Positions 53,645-62,563 of a stretch of DNA of 64,000 bases are shown piece after piece; positions within the stretch are counted from its first letter, which is position 1; each line of letters opens with the position of its first letter. Location: NCBI RefSeq assembly GCF_001314605.1, contig NZ_LIHP01000016.1:372001-436000 (forward strand), given 5' to 3'. The notes beneath the pieces are model-generated. The model was not told the origin of the DNA and searched no databases. It saw nothing but the letters and a program-made list of their open reading frames with translations. Source of the stretch: Marinobacter sp. HL-58. Its GTDB lineage: Bacteria; Pseudomonadota; Gammaproteobacteria; Pseudomonadales; Oleiphilaceae. Both the position numbers and the translations under genes were made by a program.

Positions 53645-54709
53645 TCAGTCAAACAATCGCAACTGCATAACCGGCGACTCGTCGCTGCGAAACCTAACCC
53701 CCAGCCCCAGCAAACGGACGGGACGTTCGGTATTGGTCACCAGTTCGTCCAGCAACGGCTGGTAATCTTCCAGTGCCGGCGACTGGATCTGGTCTCTGAC
53801 CCGCTCCAGGGTGTGGGTGGAAAAGTCGCTGTAACGGATCTTGATAAACAGCTTGTGGATAGGCTTGCGGCCTGCCTTGCGGCTGAGCCTCAGGTTCAGG
53901 TCTGCTACCAGCGAGGCCATCACCGATTCGCAGGCACGTTTGTCCGGCAGGTCCTGGGAAAAGGTGCGCTCCACGCTGACGGACTTGGCGATACGGGAGA
54001 CCACCACTTCGCGGTTGTCGCGCCCGAAGGCCATTTCCCACAGCCGGTACCCCTGCTTCCCGAATTTATCCAGCAGGGTCTGTGGCGGAATCTGCTGCAG
54101 ATCACCACAGGTGGCGACACCCAGGGCATGAAGTTTGCCGGCCGTCACCTGCCCCACTCCAAACAGTTTTTCAACCTTCAGGTCCTGAACAAAACTGTCG
54201 ACATCCTCCGGACGAATAACAAACAGACCGTCAGGCTTTTTCCAATCGCTGGCAATCTTGGCCAGGAACTTGTTGGGAGCCACCCCGGCGGAAATGGTGA
54301 TACCCACTTCTTCTTTCACCCGTTGCCGCAGATATTGCGCCATCAGGGTGGCGCTGCCCTTGTGATCAGTCACCTCACTGACATCGAGAAAGGCTTCGTC
54401 CAGCGACAGCGGCTCCACCAGGTCGGTCAGTTCCCGTAATATAGCCATCACCTGTTTCGACACCGCCCGGTAGCGGGCCATGTCCGGAGGCACGGTGACC
54501 AGCCCCGGACACAGGCGCCGCGCTTCGCCACCGGGCATGGCAGAGCGCACCCCGAAGGCACGGGCCCGGTAGTTACAGGTAGTGACCACACCACGGCCGC
54601 CCTCGCCGCCAACGGCCAGCGGAACCTCCGCCAGCGAGGGATCGTCCCGCATCTCCACTGCAGCGTAGAAGCAGTCGCAATCTACATGGATAATCTTGCG
54701 CTGGGCCAT
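53645..54709 (-). CDS. dinB: DNA polymerase IV (Y family)
   Basis: Error-prone translesion polymerase. The 354 residues show [20 protein letters not shown] (catalytic Asp, residues 5-24), [35 protein letters not shown] with the DE pair near residue 103, and a little-finger domain at the end. The C-terminus reads VMQLRLFD, close to a beta-clamp-binding motif (QLxLF). A LexA box lies 24 bases upstream of the ATG. Confidence 0.97.
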   Translation of the reverse strand: MAQRKIIHVDCDCFYAAVEMRDDPSLAEVPLAVGGEGGRGVVTTCNYRARAFGVRSAMPGGEARRLCPGLVTVPPDMARYRAVSKQVMAILRELTDLVEPLSLDEAFLDVSEVTDHKGSATLMAQYLRQRVKEEVGITISAGVAPNKFLAKIASDWKKPDGLFVIRPEDVDSFVQDLKVEKLFGVGQVTAGKLHALGVATCGDLQQIPPQTLLDKFGKQGYRLWEMAFGRDNREVVVSRIAKSVSVERTFSQDLPDKRACESVMASLVADLNLRLSRKAGRKPIHKLFIKIRYSDFSTHTLERVRDQIQSPALEDYQPLLDELVTNTERPVRLLGLGVRFRSDESPVMQLRLFD

Positions 54710-54732
54710 GGCTCATCAATCGGGTAAATTAT

Positions 54733-54748
54733 CTGTACATATGTACAG
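54733..54748 (-). promoter_or_regulatory. LexA box (SOS operator) of dinB
   Basis: CTGTACATATGTACAG is a perfect 16-base palindrome that fits the gammaproteobacterial LexA consensus CTGT-N8-ACAG exactly. It lies 24 bases before dinB; a GATAAT -10 candidate is immediately downstream on that strand. The divergent DUF1244-min operon starts 76 bases away and could also feel it. Confidence 0.92.
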
Positions 54749-54823
54749 CCTTGTATCTTACGGTAACATGCCGAGAATGTCAGGAACTCCAACGACCAAC
54801 CCCAGACACTGGTGAGAGCAACC

Positions 54824-55105
54824 ATGACAAACCCTATCCCCGAACAATCACAGACCGAAATCGAAGCCGCAGCGTTTCGGAAACTGGTTCGCCATCTACG
54901 CGAACACACCGAGGTACAGAATATTGACCTGATGAACCTTGCCAGTTTCTGCCGTAATTGCCTTTCCAAATGGTACCGTGCCGAGGCCGCCGAACGGGGA
55001 TTCGAGTTGTCCGACCCGGACGCCCGGGAGATTATTTACGGTATGCCCTATGAGGAATGGAAAGCCCGGTACCAGAAGGGCCCGAAGAAGGACCATCATG
55101 AATGA
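54824..55105 (+). CDS. DUF1244 family protein
   Basis: A 93-residue protein of the DUF1244 family, with the conserved core FRKLVRHLREHTEVQNIDLMNLASFCRNCLSKWY and YGMPYEEWKARYQ. The ATG at 54824 has GAGAG five bases upstream. The stop overlaps the hopJ start by four bases. Function unknown. The CRNC pair of cysteines is conserved-looking but no metal role is established. Confidence 0.9.
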   Translation: MTNPIPEQSQTEIEAAAFRKLVRHLREHTEVQNIDLMNLASFCRNCLSKWYRAEAAERGFELSDPDAREIIYGMPYEEWKARYQKGPKKDHHE

Positions 55106-55491
55106 ACGTAAATGAGGCGGTGCGTATTCATCTGGCATCGGTGGACGCCGGCCATGGCGACTTTAACGACACCCTGGCCCTGGTTGACCGGTTTTTCGAG
55201 TATCATCCCACCGGCTTCCACAATGGCCCGCTTTATAATGGCGCCGGGGAGAACGCAGGCTCATGCCGGGTATTTTCACTTGCCCAGCTCTGCAATCTGA
55301 CCGAGGCCGACACCCTGAAGCTGTTTGCGGAGCATTACCGGCAGGTGCTCGACGACCCTGCGGGCGAAAGCCATGGCAACATCCGGCAGTTTATGGGAAC
55401 CGGCTGGTCCGGGATTCGCTTCGAAGGGCAGGCACTGCGCAAACGCCCCGCCACCACACAGGACGACACCACGGAAGAGACCCACCCATGA
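55102..55491 (+). CDS. HopJ-like protein
   Basis: A 129-residue protein of the HopJ family (named after a Pseudomonas type III effector, but widespread in free-living bacteria). Core motifs are FNDTLALVDRFFEYHPTGFHNG, AGENAGSCRVFSLAQLCNL and GNIRQFMGTGWSGIRF. There is no secretion system in the window, so an effector role is unlikely; a housekeeping role is suggested by its overlap with DUF1244 (4 bases) and with minC (4 bases). Confidence 0.9.
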   Translation: MNVNEAVRIHLASVDAGHGDFNDTLALVDRFFEYHPTGFHNGPLYNGAGENAGSCRVFSLAQLCNLTEADTLKLFAEHYRQVLDDPAGESHGNIRQFMGTGWSGIRFEGQALRKRPATTQDDTTEETHP

Positions 55492-56252
55492 GCGAGACTG
55501 CTGTATCCGGGGTAAAACAATGCTTTCAGCTGAAAAGCGCCAGCGTGTCCATGACCGCACTGGAGCTTTATTTCTTTGATGACGCGGAATTCGAGAGCAC
55601 CCTGCGGGACAAGATCAGCCAGGCTCCCGGCTTCTTCAAGGATATTCCTCTGATCATAAGCCTGGAAAAATACGAGGGCCTGAGCAGCGAACTGGATTTT
55701 TTCAAGATGATCGGAACCTGCCGCCGTCACAGCATCCACGTGATCGGTGTACGCGGCGGCAACGATGATCAGCGACGTCTGGCACGGGGGGCCTCACTGG
55801 CACTGCTTCCCGGCGGCAACCAGAGGGACCGGGAGATCGATACCGGGCCGGAAACCGAAGCCACAGGGCCCACAGACAGCCCCACACCGCCGACGGTGGA
55901 AACTCACAGCGAGCCGGCACCCGCCAGAATCATCAACCAGCCCGTCCGCTCCGGCCAGCAGGTCTATGCCCCGGACGGTGACCTGATTATCCTGGCACCG
56001 GTACAGGCCGGGGCCGAGGTGCTGGCCGCAGGCAATATCCACGTCTACGGGCCCCTGCGTGGCCGGGCACTGGCGGGCATTCATGGTGCTGAACATGCAA
56101 GGGTATTCTGTCAGTCTCTTGAAGCAGAGCTTGTGTCCATCGCCGGACACTATAAAATCTCCGAAGATCTTCAGGACAACGGCTGGAAAACCGCCGTGCA
56201 GATCCAGCTCAGGGATGACCTGCTGGTGGTAACGCCACTGGAGAAGGCCTGA
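55488..56252 (+). CDS. minC: Septum site-determining protein MinC
   Basis: Inhibits FtsZ assembly at the cell poles when recruited by MinD. The 254 residues comprise an N-terminal FtsZ-inhibiting domain (about 1-105), a Pro/Thr/Glu-rich linker (about 115-145) and a C-terminal beta-helix (about 150-230). The last has QQVYAPDGDLIILAPVQAGAEVLAAGNIHVYGPLRGRALAG. The ATG at 55488 overlaps the hopJ stop (ATGA). minD follows after 65 bases. Confidence 0.96.
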   Translation: MSETAVSGVKQCFQLKSASVSMTALELYFFDDAEFESTLRDKISQAPGFFKDIPLIISLEKYEGLSSELDFFKMIGTCRRHSIHVIGVRGGNDDQRRLARGASLALLPGGNQRDREIDTGPETEATGPTDSPTPPTVETHSEPAPARIINQPVRSGQQVYAPDGDLIILAPVQAGAEVLAAGNIHVYGPLRGRALAGIHGAEHARVFCQSLEAELVSIAGHYKISEDLQDNGWKTAVQIQLRDDLLVVTPLEKA

Positions 56253-56317
56253 TCATAACGTAACGGCCCGTGCAGACGGGAAAGCCGACAAATCCACCGC
56301 AAAACAGGAATGCAACC

Positions 56318-57130
56318 TTGGCTAGAATCATTGTCGTTACCTCAGGAAAAGGTGGCGTAGGTAAAACCACAACCAGCGCCTCCATCAGCACCGGGCTGGC
56401 AAAGCGTGGCCACAAGACCGTGGTTATCGATTTTGACGTGGGCCTGCGCAACCTGGATCTCATCATGAACTGCGAGCGCAGGGTGGTGTACGACTTCGTG
56501 AACGTGATCCAGGGCGAAGCCACACTGAACCAGGCCCTGATCCGGGACAAGCGGGTCGATACGCTGTATATCCTTCCCGCTTCCCAGACCCGGGAGAAAG
56601 AAGCCCTGACCCGGGACGGCGTCGAAAAGGTGATCAACGAACTGTCCGAACGCTTTGACTACATTGTCTGCGACTCCCCTGCCGGTATTGAACACGGTGC
56701 CCTGATGGCCCTGTACTACGCGGATGAAGCGGTCGTAGTGACCAATCCCGAAGTATCCTCGGTGCGGGACTCCGACCGCATTCTGGGCATCCTGCAAAGC
56801 AAATCCCGCCGCGCAGAAATGGGGCAGGACCCGGTCAAGGAGCACCTGCTGCTGACCCGCTACAATCCGGACCGGGTGGAAAGGGGCGAAATGCTCTCGG
56901 TCGCGGACGTGGAGGAAATCCTCGCCATTCCCCTTCTGGGCGTGATTCCGGAATCCCAGATCGTACTGAATGCATCCAACCAGGGGCTTCCGGTGATTCT
57001 GGAAGAAGACAGCGACGCCGGGCAGGCCTATGATGATGCTGTTGCCCGTCTGCTGGGTGAGGAGCGCGAGCATCGGTTCATGACATCCCAGAAAAAGGGT
57101 TTCTTCTCACGGATGTTCAAGGGGGGCTGA
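56318..57130 (+). CDS. minD: Septum site-determining ATPase MinD
   Basis: Membrane ATPase that oscillates with MinE and recruits MinC. The canonical start ARIIVVTSGKGGVGKTT follows a TTG at 56318, with ACAGGAA eight bases upstream, giving 270 residues; the longer frame from 56270 is not conserved. The deviant Walker A KGGVGKTT lies at about 10-17, Walker B is in VIDFDVGLRNLDLIM, and the C-terminal amphipathic helix is KKGFFSRMFKGG. Confidence 0.97.
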   Translation: MARIIVVTSGKGGVGKTTTSASISTGLAKRGHKTVVIDFDVGLRNLDLIMNCERRVVYDFVNVIQGEATLNQALIRDKRVDTLYILPASQTREKEALTRDGVEKVINELSERFDYIVCDSPAGIEHGALMALYYADEAVVVTNPEVSSVRDSDRILGILQSKSRRAEMGQDPVKEHLLLTRYNPDRVERGEMLSVADVEEILAIPLLGVIPESQIVLNASNQGLPVILEEDSDAGQAYDDAVARLLGEEREHRFMTSQKKGFFSRMFKGG

Positions 57131-57133
57131 CGG

Positions 57134-57388
57134 ATGAGTTTCTTCGACTATTTCAAGAGTAAGAAGAACAATCGCTCCGCCAGTGTTGCCAAGGAGCGCC
57201 TGCAGATCATTGTTGCCCATGAACGGGGCCAGCGCGAACAACCGGACTATCTGCCCGCATTGCAGAAAGAACTGCTCGAGGTCATCCGCAAGTACGTTCA
57301 GATCAGCGATGATATGGTGCAGGTAGAAGTGGACCGTAACGACAGTTGTTCCGTACTGGAACTGAACGTGACCCTGCCGGAACACTGA
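57134..57388 (+). CDS. minE: Cell division topological specificity factor MinE
   Basis: An 84-residue Min[34 protein letters not shown] is the MinD-activating segment, followed by the dimerisation domain ending ELNVTLPEH. It starts three bases after minD, completing minCDE. A strong hairpin follows. Confidence 0.97.
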   Translation: MSFFDYFKSKKNNRSASVAKERLQIIVAHERGQREQPDYLPALQKELLEVIRKYVQISDDMVQVEVDRNDSCSVLELNVTLPEH

Positions 57389-57412
57389 TCGGTCCCGGAC
57401 AGTATACGCGCC

Positions 57413-57433
57413 CCCGGCAGGTCGCCTGCCGGG
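57413..57433 (+). terminator. Stem-loop after minE
   Basis: CCCGGCAGG-tcg-CCTGCCGGG, a perfect 9-bp GC-rich stem 25 bases past minE. No T-run follows, so it may block 3' exonucleases or act with Rho. The rest of the 200-base gap to the START gene shows nothing else clear. Confidence 0.5.
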
Positions 57434-57588
57434 AGTCGGCTGCCCTTCCGATTCTGCCCATCAATTCAGGCCAAAAGTTACCTTCAGGATTTCAGTCAGT
57501 TACCCAGTTCACAATCCCCCGATTACATCCGCATGGCCCACCATAACCCGTGCTAGACTCGCCCGGACAATTCCAAGGATGTGTACCT

Positions 57589-58335
57589 ATGCAGAACCTG
57601 AGAGCCCCGGGCACTGGTCGTCGGGCCTGCGCACTGGCCACTTTGCTGATGGCAACCATGGTTTCCGCCATGGTATCAGCCATGGCCCTGGCCGAGCTGC
57701 CGGATGAAGAAGCCGAAGGCTGGAGCCTTCGCAAGGAAACCGACAACATCCGGGTATTTACCGTTGATCAGCCCGATTCGAGCTTCAAGGCGTTCAAGGC
57801 CGAAGCGGTTCTCGATGTCCCCATCGAAAATATCATGGCGGTGATGGCCAACCCGCAGTCCTGCGTGGAGTGGGTGCACAACTGCTCCGAGTCCTACGCC
57901 TTCGGGGATGGTGACTTCCATGATCGCTATGCCTATTCGGTCAATGACATGCCCTGGCCGGTGACAGACCGGGATTACGTCATCCGCATTCACACCCGGG
58001 GTGACAGGAACGGCGAGATTGTCATGGACCTCAACGCTATCCCCGAACAGCGGGAGGATGAAAGTGACTATGTTCGCGTGGATAAATCCGACACCCTGTA
58101 CCGGTTCACTCCCGAAGGCGACCAGACCCGGATGATATGGGTCCAGCATACCGAACCCAACGGATCGATTCCGGGCTGGCTGGTGAACAGCCTGCTGGTG
58201 GACATCCCCATCCGATCCATGGAACAGCTGGAGCGGGTTGCCCGCAAAGATCGTTACCAGAACCATGATCTGGTCTACAATGAAAAAGGTGAGCTGCAGG
58301 ATGTGGTTCGTAAATCCCGATCAGGGGATGACTAG
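57589..58335 (+). CDS. START-domain exported protein
   Basis: A 248-residue protein with a signal peptide (about residues 10-34, ending AMALA) and a lipid-binding START-like domain. Family marks are WSLRKETDNIRVFTVDQPDSSFKAFKAEAVLD and YSVNDMPWPVTDRDYVIRIHT. The ATG at 57589 has AAGGA nine bases upstream. It is in the same orientation as the min genes but separated by a hairpin. Ligand unknown. Confidence 0.85.
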   Translation: MQNLRAPGTGRRACALATLLMATMVSAMVSAMALAELPDEEAEGWSLRKETDNIRVFTVDQPDSSFKAFKAEAVLDVPIENIMAVMANPQSCVEWVHNCSESYAFGDGDFHDRYAYSVNDMPWPVTDRDYVIRIHTRGDRNGEIVMDLNAIPEQREDESDYVRVDKSDTLYRFTPEGDQTRMIWVQHTEPNGSIPGWLVNSLLVDIPIRSMEQLERVARKDRYQNHDLVYNEKGELQDVVRKSRSGDD

Positions 58336-58393
58336 CTGCATTGTTCCAGCTAAGCTCTGATCCAAAGGACCTGTTAACGGAGCCGAATCGTAA

Positions 58394-58885
58394 ATGACCG
58401 TTCTCGCTTACGAGATCATGACCCCGAGCATCAAGGCCGTACCGCAGTCATGGACGATGGACCGGCTGGCAAGATTCCTCACCGACAACGAAATTACCGG
58501 CAGCCCGGTTACCGATGAAAACGGCGAGATAGTCGGCATTGCCACCCTCAAGGACATCACCGAGTTCCGCTGGAACGCCAGCCGGCCTGAAACCGATACC
58601 CGGATGACCCCGGAAGAAGAGCAGGAAGCCCGACGCCTGCGCATGGCCATTTTCGAGGAAATGGGCAAGGTGCCAGTGGAAGTGCGCGATATCATGACCC
58701 CCATCGTTTTATCGGTTGACGAGCAGACGCCTGTGCGCGACATTGCCGATATCATGATGCGTGAACACCTGCACCGGATTTTCATCACCAGAGACGAAAA
58801 GATCACCGGAATCGTGACCACGTATGACATGCTCAAACTGATCTCCGACCAGGAGCTCACCAACCGCTGTGCCGGGAACGGCTGA
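58394..58885 (+). CDS. CBS-pair protein
   Basis: A 163-residue protein consisting of two CBS repeats, the first around residues 8-60 (IMTPSIKAVPQSWTMDRLARFLTDNEITGSPVTDENGEIVGIAT) and the second around 97-152 (DIMTPIVLSVDEQTPVRDIADIMM), joined by an acidic helix. Such stand-alone CBS proteins bind adenosine nucleotides and regulate partners, none of which is identifiable here. PhoH follows 20 bases downstream. Confidence 0.9.
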   Translation: MTVLAYEIMTPSIKAVPQSWTMDRLARFLTDNEITGSPVTDENGEIVGIATLKDITEFRWNASRPETDTRMTPEEEQEARRLRMAIFEEMGKVPVEVRDIMTPIVLSVDEQTPVRDIADIMMREHLHRIFITRDEKITGIVTTYDMLKLISDQELTNRCAGNG

Positions 58886-58905
58886 CCAGAGAGGTATCAC
58901 ACCCT

Positions 58906-60291
58906 ATGCCAAGAGCACCGCAGGCTCGCAGAAAGATGTATGTCCTCGACACCAACGTCCTCATCCACGACCCGAACGCCCTCCTGAACTTTGAAGAACA
59001 CGATGTCATCATCCCGATGACGGTCCTTGAAGAACTCGACAGCCTCAAATCCGGCAAACAGGCGGTCGCCGCCGACTGCCGCCAGGCCATCCGCAACATC
59101 GACAAGCTGCTTGGCGATGCCAGCCCCGGAGAGATCGAGAAAGGCGTTCCCATCGTGCGCGGCAAGAAGGCCGAGCCCCTCGGCGCGCTGTCGATACTGA
59201 TGAGCACGGAATACCAGGGCAACCATGGCCTGCCGGAGCACCTTAACGACAACAAGATCATCAATACCCTTGCAGCGCTGCAGGAGCGCCACAAGTCCCG
59301 GGATATCATCCTGGTGAGCAAGGACATCAACATGCGGCTGAAAGCCCGCGGTTTCGGTGTGGAGGCCCAGGACTACCACAACGACATGCTGCTGGACGAC
59401 ATCGACCTGCTGCCGAAGGGCTACAAGGAGTTCGCCAACTCCTTCTGGGACACCATCGAGAAGGTGGAAACCATCCAGCGGGAAGGCATCACCGAACATA
59501 TCCTGCGCCGGGAGGGCGACCTGGCGAAACTGACCATCAATGAGTTCGTGATTGACGAGCAGGGTTTTGTCGGCAAGGTGTCCGATCTCAGCGACACCCA
59601 GATTGTCATCCGTGACCTGCACCAGCACGACCTGATGAACGAGGAAGTCTGGGGCCTGGTGCCCAGGGATATCTACCAGGCCATTGCCCTGAACCTGCTG
59701 CTGGACCCGGACATTCACCTGGTGAACCTGACCGGCTCCGCAGGCTCCGGCAAGACCATCCTGGCCCTGGCCGCCTGCATCGAGATGACTGTGGCCAGCA
59801 AGCTCTACAAGCGCATCATTGCCACCCGCAGCACCCAGGGCCTGGATGAGGATATCGGCTTCCTGCCCGGCACCGAAGCCGAAAAAATGGAGCCCTGGCT
59901 GGGCGCCATCGTCGACAATCTGGAAGCCCTGCACGAAGACGACGAGAACATGACCGCCAGCGTGGATTACATCCTCAGCAAAGTGCCCCTGCACTTCAAG
60001 TCCATGAACTACATCCGCGGTCGCAGCTTCCAGCACAGCCTGATCATCATTGATGAGTCCCAGAACCTGACGCCGCACCAGATCAAGACCATCATCACCC
60101 GCGCCGGCAACGGCTCCAAGGTCATCTGCCTGGGCAACCTGGCGCAGATCGACACCCCCTATCTCAGTGCCCTGAGCTCAGGCCTGACCTACATGACCGA
60201 ACGCTTCAAGAGCTTCCGCCATGGCGGGCATATTCACCTGCAGGGTGTGCCCCGCTCTGTTCTGGCGGAGTATGCGGAGGCGAATCTCTAG
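58906..60291 (+). CDS. PIN-PhoH fusion ATPase (PhoH2-type)
   Basis: A 461-residue fusion of an N-terminal PIN nuclease domain (KMYVLDTNVLIHDPNALLNFEEHDV.. with DTN, EELDSL and ..LVSKDINMRLKA) and a C-terminal PhoH ATPase. The latter has Walker A GSAGSGKTILALAA (about 282-295) and Walker B SLIIIDESQNLTPHQ. PhoH2 proteins are RNA helicase/nucleases. It follows the CBS gene by 20 bases. The name PhoH alone does not prove phosphate control; I saw no Pho box here. Confidence 0.93.
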   Translation: MPRAPQARRKMYVLDTNVLIHDPNALLNFEEHDVIIPMTVLEELDSLKSGKQAVAADCRQAIRNIDKLLGDASPGEIEKGVPIVRGKKAEPLGALSILMSTEYQGNHGLPEHLNDNKIINTLAALQERHKSRDIILVSKDINMRLKARGFGVEAQDYHNDMLLDDIDLLPKGYKEFANSFWDTIEKVETIQREGITEHILRREGDLAKLTINEFVIDEQGFVGKVSDLSDTQIVIRDLHQHDLMNEEVWGLVPRDIYQAIALNLLLDPDIHLVNLTGSAGSGKTILALAACIEMTVASKLYKRIIATRSTQGLDEDIGFLPGTEAEKMEPWLGAIVDNLEALHEDDENMTASVDYILSKVPLHFKSMNYIRGRSFQHSLIIIDESQNLTPHQIKTIITRAGNGSKVICLGNLAQIDTPYLSALSSGLTYMTERFKSFRHGGHIHLQGVPRSVLAEYAEANL

Positions 60292-60304
60292 AAACCTTCA
60301 ATCC

Positions 60305-60342
60305 ACAGTTGGGGCGGCTGGCCTTGCCGGCCTCCCAACTGT
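60305..60342 (+). terminator. Strong stem-loop after the PhoH gene
   Basis: ACAGTTGGG..CCCAACTGT, with an inner GGCTGGC-ctt-GCCGGCC, gives a nearly continuous stem. No T-run follows. A likely transcript end for the CBS-PhoH pair. Confidence 0.6.
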
Positions 60343-60460
60343 CAAATCTTGTCCAACGCCTTCCATCCAGGGAAATTACTGTAGAAAATATGATCAGGCC
60401 TGGTTATCTCTCCATGCCAGACCAAACCGGATCACCCGCCCGTAAGCAAGGCCCAATGGC

Positions 60461-62113
60461 ATGTCGATTTCAGCAAAAACCACCCTACTGATTCTGCTGA
60501 TGGGCATTGCGCTGGCACTTTCCGCGTTCTATATCCAGCGAAGCATTATCTTTCCTGCCTTTCATGACATCGAGATTGATTACGCCAAAAACAGCATAGA
60601 CCGGGTAGTCCGCCGTCTCGAGGCACAGCGGGAAACCATCGATTTTACAACCTACGACTGGTCGGCGTGGAACGACACCTATACGTTTATCCAGACGGGT
60701 GACCCGGATTACATCGAATCCAACCTGTACCCGGACACCTTTCTCAACCTGGGGCTCGATGTCGCCCTGTTTCTGAACCTGGACGAGGACCTGGTCTGGG
60801 GCAGGGTCTTCGATTTTCCGCCGGAAGGCGAGATCGTTGATCTGACAGATACCTACATTGATGAGTTGCAGGCCCAACTAGCTGACTTCACGGGCAGGAT
60901 TGATCCTGAGGACGATATTGATGACCAGACTACCAGCGGGATCGTAGAGGTGGATGGCATTCCGGTTCTCTTTACCATGCGACCCATCGTGAAAAGCGAT
61001 GGTTCAGGCCCGCACAAGGGCTATCTGGTGTTCGGCCAGTTCCTGGATGATGATCTGATTGCCAGGTTTTCGGATCAGATTGTCCAGGACTTCAGCATTG
61101 CGCCCGCGCCGGGAACCAGAGCGTCAGACACTTACACGCTCAAAGTGATCGACCAAAGCGCCCTCTCTGCCTCCAAGATCTACAGCATCGAGGGCAAACC
61201 AGTCCTGCGGGCTACAGCGGTTCTGCCCCGGACTATCACCGAACTGGGCAGGGACATCACCTACTACGGCGTGGCATTGCTGGTGTTCCTGTGCACGCTT
61301 CTCGCGGCAGCATTACTGGCACTGTTTCGCTGGATTGTTATAAAGCCGATCATGAGCCTGAAAGCCGACATTTCCAGCATCTCCAATGCCATGGATTACT
61401 CCCTGAGGGCCAATATCAGGAATAACGACGAGATCGGGGCCCTTTCCCGTGAGTTCAATTCCATGCTGGGGGTGATGGAGTCGAACAACTCGGAGCTGCT
61501 GAGACTGAATGCCGAGTTGACCTCAAAGCATCAGAAGGTACTTGAGATTCAGGATGAGCTTCAGGCTGCCAATACAGAACTGAGGCGGCTTTCAGAGCAC
61601 GACCCCCTTACCGGCCTGTCGAACCGGCTGGCCCTGGAAAAGAAGTTCGAGCAGGCGTGGGAAATACTGAGCCGTACCGGCGACCCGCTAACCGTAATGC
61701 TTGCGGATATTGACCATTTCAAACTCTACAATGACCGCTACGGGCATCAGGCCGGCGACGAGGCCCTGAAACAGGTTGCAGCTATTCTGGCGGGCGCCAT
61801 ACAGCGGAAATCAGACATGGCGGCCCGCTATGGTGGGGAAGAATTTCTGCTGGTGCTTCCGGGCACGGGCGTGGACGCTGCGATGGATATTGCGGCCGCC
61901 ATACAGGAACAGATCCGAGCAGCCAATATTGAGCATGATCGCAGCCCTGTCAGACCTTTCCTGACCCTCAGCATCGGAATCGCGTCCGTGGTGCCCAACA
62001 GTGACCTGACGATGGATGACCTGGTCAGCGCCGCGGACACGGCCCTTTACAGGGTCAAGGCTAGCGGCAGAAACAGTATCGCCTGTGAGCCGGTCGGCAC
62101 AACGGTGCGCTAA
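60461..62113 (+). CDS. CHASE4-HAMP-GGDEF diguanylate cyclase
   Basis: A 550-residue membrane enzyme. An N-terminal helix (about 7-25) is followed by a periplasmic CHASE4-type sensor (about 30-260, with YDWSAWNDTYTFI), a second helix (about 268-290), a HAMP-like linker, a short coiled coil and a GGDEF domain (about 380-545). The signature is GGEEF in ARYGGEEFLLVLPGT, an active form, preceded by RKSD in the RxxD inhibition-site position. No EAL domain is present, so it should make c-di-GMP. The next gene is convergent, ten bases away. Confidence 0.93.
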   Translation: MSISAKTTLLILLMGIALALSAFYIQRSIIFPAFHDIEIDYAKNSIDRVVRRLEAQRETIDFTTYDWSAWNDTYTFIQTGDPDYIESNLYPDTFLNLGLDVALFLNLDEDLVWGRVFDFPPEGEIVDLTDTYIDELQAQLADFTGRIDPEDDIDDQTTSGIVEVDGIPVLFTMRPIVKSDGSGPHKGYLVFGQFLDDDLIARFSDQIVQDFSIAPAPGTRASDTYTLKVIDQSALSASKIYSIEGKPVLRATAVLPRTITELGRDITYYGVALLVFLCTLLAAALLALFRWIVIKPIMSLKADISSISNAMDYSLRANIRNNDEIGALSREFNSMLGVMESNNSELLRLNAELTSKHQKVLEIQDELQAANTELRRLSEHDPLTGLSNRLALEKKFEQAWEILSRTGDPLTVMLADIDHFKLYNDRYGHQAGDEALKQVAAILAGAIQRKSDMAARYGGEEFLLVLPGTGVDAAMDIAAAIQEQIRAANIEHDRSPVRPFLTLSIGIASVVPNSDLTMDDLVSAADTALYRVKASGRNSIACEPVGTTVR

Positions 62114-62123
62114 CAGCAGCGCT

Positions 62124-62552
62124 TTACCATCGCCCCTGCAACGTAGCCACGATCCTTCGGCCGCCGGCATTGTCCCGGTGTTCACAGAGGTAGATACCCT
62201 GCCAGGTACCCAACGCCAGGTGGCCATCGCTCACAGGGATCGTCAGGGAAGGGCCTACAAGAACACTCTTTATATGGGCGGGCATGTCATCCGGCCCTTC
62301 GGTGATGTGCTCATAGTAGGGTGCATTCTCCGGAACCATCACATTGAAATGCCGCTCCAGGTCTCCGCGCACGTCCGGGTCGGCATTTTCGTTGATGGCC
62401 AGCGACGCGGACGTATGCTGGATGAACAGATGCAGGAGCCCCACCTGGCAATTCTGAAGATCAGGCGCCCGGGCGAGGATTTCATTGGTCACCAGGTGAA
62501 AGCCCCGCGGCAGGGGCGCGAGCTCGATAAAAGTCTGATCCCAGATCATCAC
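62124..62552 (-). CDS. YjbQ family protein (UPF0047)
   Basis: A 142-residue beta-barrel protein of the YjbQ/UPF0047 family, with HTSASLAINENADPDVRGDLERHFN and VGPSLTIPVSDGHLALGTWQGIYLCEHRDN. Some members show thiamin-phosphate synthase activity in E. coli when overproduced; the true role is unsettled. It lies 11 bases downstream of the aspartoacylase-like gene on the same strand. Confidence 0.92.
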   Translation of the reverse strand: MMIWDQTFIELAPLPRGFHLVTNEILARAPDLQNCQVGLLHLFIQHTSASLAINENADPDVRGDLERHFNVMVPENAPYYEHITEGPDDMPAHIKSVLVGPSLTIPVSDGHLALGTWQGIYLCEHRDNAGGRRIVATLQGRW

Positions 62553-62563
62553 GCACCTCCCGA

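Noticed and set aside
55102..55491. HopJ as evidence for a type III secretion system
   Set aside because: HopJ-like proteins occur widely in free-living bacteria; no secretion genes are nearby and the gene is coupled to min genes.
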